This document shows positions 48,890 to 61,630 of a stretch of DNA of 64,000 bases, piece after piece (the stretch's first letter is position 1; every line of letters begins with the position of its first letter). The notes under the pieces are model-generated. The model was given only the letters and a program-made list of their open reading frames with translations. It was not told where the DNA came from and ran no database searches. The DNA comes from Epinephelus fuscoguttatus (taxonomy: Eukaryota; Chordata; Actinopteri; Perciformes; Serranidae): the NCBI RefSeq assembly GCF_011397635.1, contig NC_064760.1:30895856-30959855 (forward strand), written 5' to 3'. The translations under genes were made by a program, and so were the position numbers.

Positions 48890-49559
48890 TGAGGCCTTGT
48901 TTACACAGATACCGATACAAATAATGACAGATTTTTATTCATCCCATATAAAAAAACAACCCGAGTTTCCACTATCAGTTGTGAAAATGATATCCCTGTT
49001 TACACGAAACGCAAAAACGGCAGCTTTTTGCTGCAATTAGCATGCCAGGCCAGTAGGTGGTGATACGCCATATATCAAACACCATAGAAGAACATTCTGC
49101 GCATGCACAATGATTTGTTTTCCTCTTGGCGCTAGTGATAAACTACATTTTAACCTTATGTAGCATATTTAGCTGCTATGCACTTACTAATATTCGGCAC
49201 AGCAGACGTCTTTGTGCGCCGATGTAGCGATGATGTTGATGCAGCAGTGCTAAGCTCATTTGCAAACTCGTAAGTAGTCCCAAAAGTGTTAACAAAACGT
49301 AAACAACCAGGCATATACCTGCCATTGTTGTTGTGGTTCCCAGGCGCCTAATGGGCATGCGCGAACTGGTTTGCAACGTCATTGTTTTCCAAAATCTTTG
49401 TCAATCCTGTTTACACGTCTCCATAGAAACCAATAATTTTAAAAACTTTCACTTTGGAAGCCGTTTTTGAAAATCTCCAGTTAGGTGTACATGACAGGTG
49501 CAAACGCAAAGATATATACCCGTTTTCAGAAATATACGGACCCGTATAAACAGGCCCTG
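48890..49559. mobile_element. MITE with AGGCC..GTTTACAC-type inverted ends
   Basis: The left end TGAGGCCTTGTTTACACAG is matched by the inverted right end, whose complement reads CAGGGCCTGTTTATACGG. The interior contains CCTGTTTACACG words in both orientations (48992-49003 and 49407-49418). Such GTTTACAC elements are common in fish. No convincing target duplication is visible. Confidence 0.65.
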
Positions 49560-50872
49560 AGACTCAACGATGGCCTATCTTTGTCCACCTTTAATATCAT
49601 TACAGGATGTGACCATTTTAAATGCTGGTGCTTGTGTGGTGCGATAATCTCGTTTTTCTTTTTCTTCCTCTCTCTGACTTTCTTCCTCCTGCTGCTTTAC
49701 TCTCTGTAAGTTGATGGTTAAATCGGCCCCTGAGACTGAAGGAGAATAACACAAATGCTGCCCAGTCCACTCATGTGCAGAACATACAGAGCACCTCCTC
49801 TGAACAGACAGGCTCCAAACTACATACATCTGCTTGTGGTTTTCTATGATGAAAAATGCAATCTGGTTTTGGTTTGCATGAGGTCAAGAAAGTTTTCCAA
49901 CTGAGAGTACGGGTGGTCACACACAATCACTTATAGTCAGCAGGACGGGGAGTGTTACTTCATTTGTCAGTCTCATCATATCTCGAGTTTTATGAATCTC
50001 TGTCTTCATCTTTCTGCTGAGTGTGGATGACTTTTGCTGTAAATCTGAATGAATTGGCGCACTGACGCAGGCCAAGGAGGATGCAGGGTAATGACAGCAT
50101 TTAAAATGTGCCTGTCTTTTTTTTCTCTCCTAATGGCTCAATTATCTGACAAAATAGCAGTCATGATTTCCTTCCAAGTAATCAATTTGACTCTGAGCCA
50201 GCTCCTGTATATTGTATTGTTAATGGTAAGCAATTGTATTTGTTGATGGCTTTGTTAAGTATCACTTTTACCCCCTTTCTAAAGCCGATCTGGTGCCTTA
50301 TGTAATGCTGCAGTGTAGTTCTGTTTGGATTAAAAACAAAGACATGGGGGCAAATGAGAAGTGTTGGATGGTATAGTGCATTCTACACAACGGGAATTTA
50401 CTTTTGACATTTTTATCAACCAGCACCATCACTGCATCAACAAGACTGACAGCAGATTTACAAAATTCCAGCTGACACCCACTTGTGTGTGCATGTGCGT
50501 AATTGGGTAGCTTCCATCAGAAAATGTTCCTCTTTATAAGTAACTGGAAATCTCGCAGGTTTTAAATCATCCAAAAGAAACACAAACACAGGAAGGAATG
50601 ATTGTCACATTTTTGAAGCGTCCTAACAAGAGTGGAAATTACTCGTTCCGGCTTGCTGAAGCCAAACTTGTCAGGCCTTGTCACTCCTACTAGTCTCCGT
50701 GTGAATGGTCTTAATCCCTTTGACACCAGGATGACTCCCCACAGAGTTCCCCGACTCACTCACTGTGTTTACTGAATGAGAGACAAAGATGCTTGTCAGT
50801 TGAGTAAACAGATGCCTAATAAGGTGCCACAGAAATAGACAGAGTGACATGCCTGAGTGTGGAGGAAACTAA

Positions 50873-50875
<3 letters not shown>
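49560..50875. other. Gene-free stretch
   Basis: No exon or named repeat was supported. Confidence 0.4.

Positions 50876-50937
<62 letters not shown>
50876..50937. repeat. (GT)31 microsatellite
   Basis: An uninterrupted GT tract of 62 bp. Confidence 0.98.
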
Positions 50938-50939
<2 letters not shown>

Positions 50940-51617
50940 TTGTGCAGTTCAATGGGCTTATGGTTAATGTCCGGTGGCAAAGAAGTATTCAAGAATAAAC
51001 TGATTCAATGGAGGACCACTGCAATGAAATGGAAGCTATGAATTGTATTTAAAACACATCTCAGGCCAATAGTAAATATTTTGCATGGTTAGCATGTTTC
51101 AGTAGATCTACTGTGTGTCAGTTGCTGCTGCTCTAACAGGAAGATTAGCCTAGTGAACTGTTTGCTACCCACTGTTTCCCTGTGTCCTCATGTCATGGCA
51201 AAAGAAAGGACGAAAAACTACAAGGGTGTCAACCGTTGAGCTGTACTTGAGGTGGAAAGCAAACAATGTTCAAACCAGTTCAAGTGCAAGGGACTTGACA
51301 GACCTGTTCTCAGAACAATATACTTGCCCAGACATTTACAACTTCATATTTAGGTCATGACCAGTGAGAGGAGACAGTTTCTGTAAGCACGAATCTTCTC
51401 TAATGAAAATCTCTACAGGGAGAGTGAAACCAGAGCTAATCCTGCTGGCCAAACTTTCATTATAAGCTGCTATAGTTACTCACCTTGACGTTATTGAGGT
51501 TACAAGAAGACCCTGACAGTGCGGATAGTTTGCTGTTAGGTCACTGGCCTGAGAATTCTTCTTGGCATTACGACAAGCACAAAGCTATCATCCATGATGG
51601 AACAAGCTGAAAAATGA

Positions 51618-51621
<4 letters not shown>
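50938..51621. other. Gene-free stretch
   Basis: Nothing supported between the two GT tracts. Confidence 0.4.

Positions 51622-51654
<33 letters not shown>
51622..51654. repeat. (GT)n microsatellite
   Basis: A GT tract of about 33 bp. Confidence 0.97.
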
Positions 51655-51656
<2 letters not shown>

Positions 51657-52211
51657 CATACATCTATGTGAGTTTTAGGACCCTGAAACGACAAGCTGAT
51701 AGTCGGCCATTGGTCAGCGTCCAGCTGACGGTGATTATCTGTCACCCTAGTTTTTCTGGTGTGTCACACACTGTTGACACTAGTTGGGTTTTCAGGTGAT
51801 TCAGCATGTTGAATCAACATCTGAGATGGTGGAGCCGTGGGTAAGTGTAATTATTCTGGCTGGCGGTTCAGATCAGCACACAAGAAGGAAAATGAAAGTG
51901 ATGAAACCTAGGTTGTGTTGGTATTCTCCTAACTGGCTAACTACCATCTTGAATCCTTCCAGTCTGTCTTCCAAAGTCCCTTTCTGAGTGACGAATACAG
52001 ACTACCAGTGACTGCTGGCGTGTTGAGTCAGCTCCTCTCATGGAGGTACAGATTGTATGTGCTAGTTGGCTGTTAGCTTTAGTCTTTACGATGTGTTCAC
52101 GTGCAACTTTTTGGCTGAGACACAGGTGACGTGAGGCAACACCACAGTCAGCCTTTATCGCCACTAGTTTTCTGATATCTGTTTGGTGTGTCCGGGCCTT
52201 TAAACCTTGAG
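51655..52211. other. Gene-free stretch
   Basis: Nothing supported. Confidence 0.4.
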
Positions 52212-52470
52212 AGTTAGGACATTTTTGGAATGTGAGGACATTTTGGAAAGGTCTGTTTGAGGGTTAAGACTTGGTTGTAAGGTCTAGGTTAGAATTAGGT
52301 TTAGCATAAAAGAGAGGTGGTCAACACAACAAGTTGTAGTTCATGATGCATGTCACACACCAAAGAAATGGTTGGTGTTAGGCATGTTTTTGTGATGGTT
52401 AAGGTTAGGGTAAAGGAATGCATTATATCGATTAGGGTCTTCACAAGTACAGAAGCACAGGGTTGTGTAC
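52212..52470 (+). repeat. GAGGACATTTTG / GGTTAAGACTTGGTT dispersed repeat, interrupted
   Basis: Ordered blocks TTAGGACATTTTTGGAATGT, GTGAGGACATTTTGG, TTGAGGGTTAAGACTTGGTT and GGTTAGAATTAGGTTTAG are followed, after an unrelated insert of about 75 bp (52316-52390), by GGTTAAGGTTAGGGTAAAGG, AATGCATTAT and GTCTTCACAAGTACAG. I associate the series with a widespread fish repeat. The GGGTTA words are not telomeric arrays. Confidence 0.55.
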
Positions 52471-53591
52471 ACAGGGTGAGTGTGTGAGTGTTTTGTGGTG
52501 GATGTCATAAATTCATTCATCTTATACAACAGTGCAGGATAATGTAGCCAGGGAAGAGTTATTATGTTATTATGAGGGGTGAAACAGAGAAGGACAGGGC
52601 AGGGTAGTAAAATGAAGCAGGGTGTGTTCGTGTGTTCTGAACTGAAATTACCTGTGACAAATGAGGTATGCTTTCAGTGACATTAAAATCTCAATGTTTC
52701 TTTGATCATTAAATCATTAAGTCATTAGATCACTGAATGAGCAATGGCATTTAACTGAAACAGAAATACCTATGTCTTACCATATGCCTTTTTAGCTCTT
52801 GTAAAGGACTGCTGAGATGCTGTGTAAGTTTTTACATCACATCTAACAAGCTGATTGTCATCAAAATCATCTGTTCCTTCAGAAATTAAATAAATTGACC
52901 ATACAATGTGTACAATACACAGTTGCTTTTTTTTAAAATGACAAGTGTAGCCATTATTGGTAATTTCTATGAACAGCCACAATGTGAAAGGAGCAGGCGT
53001 CTAACAAACGTCACACTGTGTGAACAAGACAAATAATTCTCAAAGTCTGAGTTCTACATCTACTTTTTTGTGACTCTGTTTGGCTGTGTTATTACAAACA
53101 CAAAGTTTTGACTGTGTTCAGTGGTGTGACCAAGACTCTGACAGAAGCAGGGCCAAAGTTCCCAAAAAGGGCAACTTCTTGGTTGTTCTGAGGCTTTTTT
53201 TGGCATCGAGTTCTCGTTCTCTCTATGACTTTTTCCGGCTCCTTTTTGCAAACTGATAATGATGCTACAATTTATAAATCTGTTTGTTTTTGCTAGTTGT
53301 GTTGCTGCTTTACTATCTGCATGTACCTCTGAGTAATAGACTGACACCAACATGATACAGTACGTGTTAAATGTGTACTTGTACTTCTGTGTTTGCATAT
53401 AATGTATGCATGCAATTACACTGTTTACACTGGACCTCCTAAACCCTCTTGTCATTAAGCTATATAATTTAACCACTTGTAGATAATAAGCCAATTTTCC
53501 CTTTTTGTAGTGTCCAATATATGTTTTCTGTCTATATTTGAAATGTTTTCTAAATGGACTTTTAAATGGTCTTGCACCTGTATTGCCTTTT
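52471..53591. other. Gene-free stretch
   Basis: A 144-residue minus-strand open frame (53060-53494) has no domain and no support. Confidence 0.4.
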
Positions 53592-53826
53592 TAGTCTTCC
53601 AACCACTCAAAGCACTTTAACAGTTCAGAGCCACATTCACCCATTCACACACTGGTGGCCAAGGCTACCACGGAAGGTGCCACCTGCTCACCTAAACATT
53701 CACACCAGCTTACAACTGGGGTGCAGTGTCTTGCCCAAGCATACTTCAACATGTAGACCCGAGGAGATGGCGATTAAACCACAGATCTTACAGTAAGTGG
53801 ACGACCCATTCCATCTCCTGAGCCAA
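53592..53826 (-). mobile_element. tRNA-headed SINE, minus strand, copy 2
   Basis: On the minus strand the head reads TGGCTCAGGAGATGGAATGG (A-box-like), then a B-box-like GTGGTTTAATCGCC. After that come CATGTTGAAGTATGCTTGGG, GCAAGACACTGCACCCC and GTAGCCTTGGCCACCAGTGT, ending TTAAAGTGCTTTGAGTGG. It is more complete than the copy at 26830-27072. Confidence 0.82.
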
Positions 53827-54487
53827 TAATTGATTGTTTAATCGATTTTTTGTAAAGAATTTGTTGTATACTGTGTTTCACCTCCTCACTCATTACTCTT
53901 TCCCTCCTGCTTTTACCATGTTTTGGGAGGCTGACAATTTCATTATTGTGTAAAGGCTTAAAAACAAAAGGGGGGGAAGAAACTCTCATTGCCACCGGTC
54001 AAACTGGCTGCTTAGTTCAGTTCAGTTCAACTCAAAATATTGTTTTCAATCTGTTTGTCCTTAGCTGTTCTGTGTCAGTGAGTCCTATGATTTCCAGGTG
54101 AATATGCAAAAATTAGAAACAGACAATCTTTTGCCTGAAGTAGGTTCAGTCATGTTTGCACAGAAGAGAAATAACTATAAATAACTTTTTGGCCTCACAT
54201 GCTCCCTGCTGACTAATGTTTACTGAATAGGAGAGGTAAGGGTTGTGTGTCACATATGCTATATATAGTAACGGAAATACTATAGCATATTGCTACGTTC
54301 TTGATGCCAGTTATACCCCTCTTTATTTTCTAGCTCGATGGGTTTCCACGTTGTGCTGTTCAACCCTATCGCCAGAATGAATGTTGGCATTGTACATTTC
54401 TGCAAACCACACATGTGTAACATTTGTACTCTATCATGTAGTAGACATGTTGAAACTTAAGGTTTTCTCACGTTTCAGCAATGCTGT
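53827..54487. other. Gene-free stretch
   Basis: Nothing supported; a short GTTCAGTTCAGTTCA tandem lies at about 54015-54030. Confidence 0.4.
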
Positions 54488-54715
54488 GGTTAACGTGTGG
54501 TTATGTTTAGGCACAAAACTACTTGTTTGTGGTTAGAAAAAAATCATGTTTTGACTTAAATACACAGTTTTGGTGGCACAAACGCCACTGGAAACGCAGT
54601 CAATGTCTCGCTAAAAAGCTACTGCTGTTGGCCTTGAACAATGGTCCGCAGCTTGGCGGCCATCCACCATTCCCTCAACCTCCCGAATTCAAAGTCAGTT
54701 CATATAAATGTTATC
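54488..54715 (+). repeat. GGTTAGG-family dispersed repeat, copy D (variant)
   Basis: GTGGTTATGTTTAGGCAC and TGGTTAGAAAAAAATCATG precede a TTTTGGTGGCACAAACGCCA body and GTCCGCAGCTTGGCGGCC. This is a related GGTTAGGTTTAGG-headed family with a different body from copies B and C. Confidence 0.5.
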
Positions 54716-57700
54716 AGAACAAGGTTACTTTGAAACATTGATTTGATTGATGTAACGTGATAATGTAAGGTATCCTTTGTTTTCAGAAATGTACAACATC
54801 AACATTTTCTTCTGGCGACTGAGCTGTGTTGCTTTTTGAAACTTTATCTCTCAATCTGAGAATGTTATCTGGGACTAAGGAGCGTTCATAATCTTCTTGT
54901 TTTCATAAAAATGTTGATAAAGTCTTTAGCCATGTGAGCTGTAATAGTCTATTGTTTAAACTACCTTGTCTAAGGCTTGAAGGAACAGTTAAAAAAACAA
55001 TTATGTGCTTATTTGATCTTTTATTATTCACTCTCGCTTGTGCCAAAAATCTACATGTAATGCGTTCAGGGTTTGACATGTTGTTTGGTGGGAAGTTTTT
55101 GGGCACCATGAAATTATTCAACCATGTGTTTTTCTGCTATTGTTATCAATCAGCTTTTGTACTTCCAGACAAAGTGAAGAGCGGAAAACTTGTAAAGCAA
55201 AAGTCCCTACAGTTCATTTCAAAGTAACCCTGGGAATACTGAAAAAGGAAGAACAACTCAGTGCTTGTTTTGGCACAATTGGACGTGTTTTGAACTTGTG
55301 CTAAACTCATGCCTGCGGGGGGAAGGAAGAAGCCCTGCAACATTATTCAGCATGCAGGCCATGTATGCAAACATTCCTTCCTTTGGCTCTTTGCTTTACA
55401 ACAACCTAATCCGTAGCAGTTTCTCTTTTTTGTCCTTGCCTGAACTCTCACTCTTGCTTTTCTCTGCCATTTGCCATTGTGCCAGCTCCATAAAATGCAG
55501 GCTAGTTAATATCCTCTTACCGTAATTCAAGAAATGCCATTAGACACATCAGCCATTCCCTTCAGCAGAGTGGTTAATTTAAAGTAGCAGCATATGTCCT
55601 GACCAAACCATCACTAGATATTATTGTCTACTTTAATCTCCTGTCAGGAAATGTATTTTAATAAAAAAAAAAAAAATCCACACCTGTTTCTTTCCCACAG
55701 TCATAAAAGTCCTGCCCAAATGGACGTCATAATTGGTCTTCCAGTGAACCCAAGCCCAAAATGTGACTGGGAGGACATTTTCCATTATGCACAGCCTGGA
55801 TTGCTGCCATTACCAAGCAGATGGCAGAAATCATTTTCTCTTCCGTCTTGTCCCTCTCACCTGTTGAAAGTGGTTGTTAGAAGCGAAGCAACACAGGCTG
55901 CAGTGAGGAGCTGTCTTTGGCTGCCCACCTCTGGTCAAGCAGAGGAACAGCAACCATAATGACAGCTTTTTACAGCAAAGCATAAAATCAGCATGATAGC
56001 GCTCTCTTGTGGTGCTTTTAAGACATGGCATTATTGTCCAAACAGGTGGCGGCTCTCAGGTGCACACCATTACAGCTTTGGAACAAAACACATGCATATA
56101 TCACACAGCACACAATTTACAAAACACTGGAAATAAATCACCTCCTCCCCAGTGTCACATGGCCGCACAATCACTGGAGGAATTCTGTTAAGTGTGTACT
56201 GTTGGATGAAATTTTCCTCGCTTTCAAATTTTTGAAAGGGATAAATGTCAGAGGCCATCTATGGGAAACATTTGAAAGTGACATAAAATCAGTGAGCCTC
56301 TTGTGGATGGTTGTGCTGTCTCTGCATGCTGTTAATGATGCCATCCTTACCATGATGCTCTGTAACATTTCCTAAGTTTGGCGGTGTCTACACATACACA
56401 GAGGCTATATTTGTAGATAGATATTTTCCTTATGTTTGGCCTCATGTCCACACGTTAACGAAGTTTTAAGCCACTAAAACAGAGATTTTTTAAAAAGACC
56501 TTCTACAAAACTCCAGTTACTTAGTATTTGTGTACGTATTTGTGTATGACTTGTAACATGGAGTGTTAGGGAAACAATGATAACTTAGCATTGCTGCATC
56601 CCTTCATAGATGAATGGAGCCATCTGGTGCGCCCAGTGTTACCTGCTCAGCGTCCATGGTTTAAAGTCCACCTGTAACGATGACTGTGGATCAGACCTTG
56701 CCAAACCAGCAGATGGTGGGACGATTTCTAGAGTGGGCTTGCTGTCTTTGAGGAGTGAAAGGAAAACTTTCGCATGTCCAGAGTCCTTTGTCTTTATAAC
56801 AAAAGGAAATCAACAGTGATGAGATCTCCAATAAGTGTTTTGAAAGAGGCAACATGAGCTTGCACACTTTACTACCGTTGTGACTAGGGGAGACAGTGAT
56901 GAGCATTTGAGTTTGGAGTTTAAATCGGAAGGAAAGAACATATCCATTTTCAAAAATAGCTGTATATGTGCAGGCAGGGCCTGAAACCACGCCTGTAGCA
57001 GCATTGTCCCTGCAGCACCACAGCAGCAGCTGGTCTGAGCCACACAATAGTAGGAAAAAAATCACCCTTTAGCCATTACAAATAAATAAATGAAACAGAT
57101 ATAAAGAAACCAACCTGCTTCCTCCTCTATTTAATCACATCCCAGGCCTTGTACTGTAGGTTCCTCTCACTCCCAGGAGTTGCCATCTTCAAACCATCTA
57201 CTAGATGCCCTCAAACTCACGTGTCAGTCTTCCTCACCTGACATCCCCTCCCACTAACACACCTGTTGCCACTTTCCTTATCAGCCCTGCAGTTCATTAG
57301 CTGCCCTTTACCACACACTCCATGCCGATTTGTCAGAGTCACAATGTGCAACGGTTTTTGTTGTGTTTTTTTTAGGGGGGTTGGGGGTGAAACTAATTGT
57401 TGACTAACTGTGATAGACTGTGTTACCTTCTCCAGTCTGGCACTGCGAACCATAGTTGGGAGACACTGGTTTTCTGTAGATTATCTTCACAACTTGCTCG
57501 TTACTGGTTGCTGGTAACTAGCTCTAGGAGTCCAACTCTGCTTGAAGAATGAGGATGCAAAACTGACGTCCGTGCAGAAGCACATTTAATTCTCCTCTGC
57601 AGCAGGAAAACATAACATGACATAGTGCAGGGCCTTCTCACAGAGACTATGCTGTAACTGGAGCCTATCTAAACACTGTAAACAGACTGCAACCACCCGT

Positions 57701-58661
57701 AGCATGAACAGTACTATTTTCACGGTGCACTCCCGTCCGTACACTCTATACACCGCTTTACTTCCCACAACATCTTCTACGTCCACCCACATGGCCACCG
57801 TCTTAAAGCGAAGGGCTGGCCGGAAACAACTGTGAATATGACAAGAAATGGTGTGAGACCGGGTTTGGCAACAGGTCAGTAGCCTACGTGCTCTGTTCTA
57901 TTAATATCTATCACCTGTAAGTTTGTCCTCAAAGACGATTTATTGTTGATATTTAGCTTCTTAACCTTCATTTAAGCGGAGAAGTGAAGAGTAATAATCT
58001 ACTTCACACTCAGTTGCCCAGTACGAGACAAATGGAAAATTCTGTATTGTTATACATTTATATATCATTTTCTTTTACAGGACTGTAATTTTAAAATCAT
58101 TCCCTTATAATTTCCAAGAAGTTTCCTGAAAAGAATGAGGTATTTATTATTTGGAGGACAGAGACAGTGTTCAGTTGGCGGACCTCCATTAAATTATTTA
58201 TTTTTTTATTCGATTTCAATTTATCTTTCAGGGAAACTCCCAATTGTCCTGCAATTATGAGGGAGAATTGAAAGAAGCTATTTTGGATAATTAGCACTTT
58301 TACAGATGATACTTTCTGTGCAGATAATACTTGAATGAAAATTTGATCTTCACTTGTAACCGAGTATCTTTGTTTTGTGGTATTATTATATTTCCTGTCT
58401 TAAAGCCTCTCAATACTTCCTCTTCACAAAAAAAATATGCAGTCACTGTGCACACTTCCCTTTTTGTACTTTTTAGACTCAGCATGTTTCTGGGTAATTC
58501 AATATTGCTAAATTATTATAGGTAAAATTATAGGAAATGATTGAATCATAGTTTAATTAACAAGTATTCCAAATTATAACTGTGTTCATACCCGTAAACA
58601 CTACAGCATTTTAACAATTTGACACATGACTACAGTTATTTCATTTTTCCTATTTGAAATA
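54716..58661. other. Gene-free stretch
   Basis: Nearly 4 kb without a supported exon. Overlapping short open frames on both strands show no domains. Confidence 0.4.
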
Positions 58662-58667
58662 TTTATT
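58662..58667 (-). terminator. AATAAA poly(A) signal for the unknown gene
   Basis: TTTATT on the plus strand reads AATAAA on the minus strand, about 105 nt beyond the stop of the repeat-rich exon. The spacing supports this as the transcript end. Confidence 0.5.
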
Positions 58668-58772
58668 ATATTTAATACAGATGCATTTAATACTTTAAGA
58701 CAGTTACTCAGTTTCTGTGTTGCTGGCTACACAGCAGCAGCACATAGACTGAAAGAGCCAGCAGAAGAAGCC

Positions 58773-59911
58773 CTACTCTCTCCTCTCTCTGACCTCTGGG
58801 TTCGCTGAAACAATAATCACAAGTTCAGGAGGAGCGGTCAGAGGAGCCGATGAAACTGAAGGAGCAGAGGCTGGTTCTCTGGTGGGTTTTTGGCCCTCCT
58901 CCAGGTTTGGCCTTTCGATTATGTCCCCCCTGTCCTGGACATCCGTAATGTGAGGTTCAGTAGGAGATGTCTGAGGAGCTGGTGGAGGTGACACCTCAGC
59001 AGAGCTTGTCACTGGACTGGAGGTCAGCTGCTTTGTTTCGGCCAGGCTGGTGGTCGAGCCGCCCTTCACTGTAGTGATAATTACAGGTTCAGCAGGATGG
59101 GTCAGTGGAGCTGGGAGAGCAGGACACACAACAGAGGCTGGTTCCCTGGTGTGCTTTGAGTCCTTCTCCAGGCAGGGTCCTTCAGTTTCATCCAACTTGG
59201 CCTCAGTAACAAACAGATGTTCAGCAGGAGGTGATGGAGAGGATGAGACCACTCCAGTGGGTTCTTGGTCATTCTCAAGGCAGGGTGTGTCGTCTACATC
59301 CTCCCTGGTCTCAACATCAGGAATGGATGGAGGGTCAGCGGGTGGAGTTGACACCAACAATCTCTGGACTGGTTATTAGCAGCCCCTCAGTTACAACCAG
59401 GTTTAATTCCTCCTGGACTGGAGTGGTGGCAGCAGGTTCGACAGTGGGTGTCAGATGAGCCGTTGCTTTGGGGGTCTGGGGCTGAAACATCCCACTAATC
59501 TGTCCCACTGCAACTTCAACAATCTCACTCAGCAGCACTGGTGCAAAACTTTTGATCCTGTTCACCAAGACGTCATGAAAGAACGTCTGTCTGTCTGATC
59601 TTGTTCATGATAGACTGGACCATTTCATCCCTGATGGAGCGAGAGAAGATGACCTGATGTTCAACAGTGGTTAAAGCATTGGAGACTCCGTCCAAAACAG
59701 CCTTAGTAACCCCAACAGACATTTTGCTAAGTCTCTGGGAAGGCATGTTTAACAGGGGGTGAGGAGGAAGCACCCAGAAGCCCTGCAGGACTCTTGGAAC
59801 GACCTCGAGGACTACCTCTTTTGGACCGAGCAGTTCGAAGCTGGGAGCCTTCCTCTGCTTCTTTCTCAGGATCCTGGCGAACTTTTGGCCATGCTGAGGA
59901 CTTTAGGTTGT
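58773..59911 (-). pseudogene. Frameshifted Pro/Thr/Glu-rich terminal exon of the unknown gene
   Basis: The acceptor CTACAG ends at 59912. Coding-like sequence continues to a TGA at 58773 but changes frame. A basic S/R-rich start (TARSKRGSPRGRSKSPAG) meets TAG at 59727-59729. A second frame (SKMSVGVTKAVLDGVSNAL…) stops at 59573, a third (DVLVNRIKSFAPVLLSEIVE…) at 59335, and a fourth runs 195 residues to the end. The fourth holds about four degenerate repeats of roughly 45 residues, each like PAEPVII…, P-x-LE-x-x-Q/S-K-x-TREPAS. The second-to-third shift falls beside an (AGAC)3 run, a plausible slippage site. Joining from the preceding exon as predicted also gives an early TGA. Either the gene has decayed or the consensus has indel errors. 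Confidence 0.6.
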
Positions 59912-60018
59912 CTGTAGGTTACAGTCATTAAAATGAATTTTAAAACCCTTCAGAGTATCACAGAGATATTAAAACCACTGCAGTGTAACTGGTAATAAAT
60001 GTGTGAAATGTAACTTAC

Positions 60019-60852
60019 TGAAAAGTAGCAGGTACGGCCTCTGGAGAGTTGAGGAGCATCTGGGCTTCAAACTCAATGTCCCTCTTTTTGTTGCTGACAT
60101 TTACTGCCCACACCTGAAACAGGGAATTAGGCCTAAAGTGCAGTTTTGACATTGACAAGCAGTTTTAGAGGATGACATCAGCATATTGTAACAAACTACT
60201 ATAAGTCTTCTCAGGACTGTCTTACCAGCGTCAGCAGAGATTTGGCATCGTCCTCATCAAAATCCTCCAGTTCAAACGCCCAGAGGCTTCAAACACAAAG
60301 ACAGACGTTTTATTTTTCTTGTTGCTCTTGACACTATTAGAGTTACAGTATATTAGTGTGACATGAAGAGAGTTCAAGGTGTCGTGGTGGACTGTCTGTA
60401 TGTGTCTCAGTAACTCACCGTTCCCTCATAGTATTTTTGCTTTCCTTCAAAAGCAAACCGATCATGTCTTCAGCCGTCACCTGAGATGGGATCTTCTGCT
60501 TCTGCTGAAGCCTCAGGAGTTCTCTCATCAGTGCAATCTAAAAAACATAAAGGAAATAAGTCACCTTTCAATGTAGTAAGATATTTTATCAAAATGAATC
60601 TATTTTGTATTAGTGCGTGCTTTGAAGGATAGTAGTGTTACCTGAGACTTGTAACTGGATATATTCCAGCACAGCTGCAGAGCCCGATCATATATAGGTG
60701 TGTCAAACAACACCTTGTTTTTGGAAAGAAGATATATTAGTTTTCATCACTTAAAATACATCTTAAAATATTCAAAATCTAACCCCAGTTAAGACAAACA
60801 CTGTCTCTCTTACCCTGATGGGTCTGTAGAGTCCACCTTCGAGAAACTCCAT
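60019..60852 (-). CDS. Unrecognised multi-exon gene, N-terminal five coding exons
   Basis: Five exons read on the minus strand: 60852-60814, 60713-60642, 60537-60419, 60286-60226 and 60113-60019. All have GT-AG boundaries, and their phases agree at every junction (0, 0, 2, 0). The start ATG (60852-60850) begins MEFLEGGLYRPIR. The product, about 129 residues here, is helical and acidic; distinctive stretches are VLFDTPIYDRALQLCWNISS, ESKNTMRERL, FELEDFDEDDAKSLLTLVWA and EFEAQMLLNSPEAVP. I see no signal peptide, membrane segment or catalytic motif. I do not recognise the family and give it no function. Phase consistency over five exons makes chance very unlikely, so the gene is or recently was functional. 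It continues into the disrupted exon at 59911. Confidence 0.78.
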
Positions 60853-61630
60853 TGAAGTATTGTTGCTGTGTATCACAACACAGAACAAATGAAACAGGCG
60901 AAGCGACAATGTAGATTTCACAAGTGTAGAGTCAAGAAACTTGAGAGTGCTTGAACACGATCGAGCTCTCTGGCACAAATGAGCAGAGAGTTCAGAGTGA
61001 AGTGCTTTTTTTGTTTAAATATGTGTCAAACATTCTGTCACCAAGGAAACGCATTTTCTCGGTATTCTGTTATCAAATAAAGTCCATAATCACCCACAGG
61101 ACGCTGATGTAAAATGATGCTTTGATGATATCAAACAATGTGGTCAACACAACCCCACCTGATGGTGCTATGAGGTGCCATTGATTACATGCCGATTTAT
61201 TGTTAACTAGTGAAATCCTCCATAATGTTTTACCATTTAGGAGAGATTTGGTGATGTATTAGGCTATATCTGCTTGATATTTCTTGTCCCTTTGTCCCAC
61301 AGACTTCCATCATTGTCCAAAAGCTAGTAAAACACATCAATGGGACACACTATTGCAATGTATATATTTAATATTAATCATCACTTCCCAATATCTCATG
61401 TAAACACATTTGCTTGGAGTGATGAGGCCAGAGTCTAGACGCCAAACTCTAACTATGTTCTGCTGTTGCAATAAACGTTTAAAACATGAGTTGTCTGACT
61501 GAACTATTTATCAGAGCAACATAGCCTGATACAACTGTATGTATGATACCTAACAAATAAGCACCCAGCAAATGGTGTCCTCACACTATGTACTTAACTT
61601 AAAGTTATATATTTAATGTGGAATTACGTT
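60853..61630. other. Upstream of the unknown gene; no other gene seen
   Basis: Presumably contains its 5' UTR and promoter. No clear TATA box or CCAAT arrangement was identified. Confidence 0.4.

Noticed and set aside
52256-52420. GGGTTA/GGTTAGGG words suggesting an interstitial telomere
   Set aside because: Words are scattered within a dispersed repeat, not a (TTAGGG)n array.
53060-53494. 144-residue minus-strand open frame
   Set aside because: Featureless sequence in AT-rich DNA with no splice or homology support.
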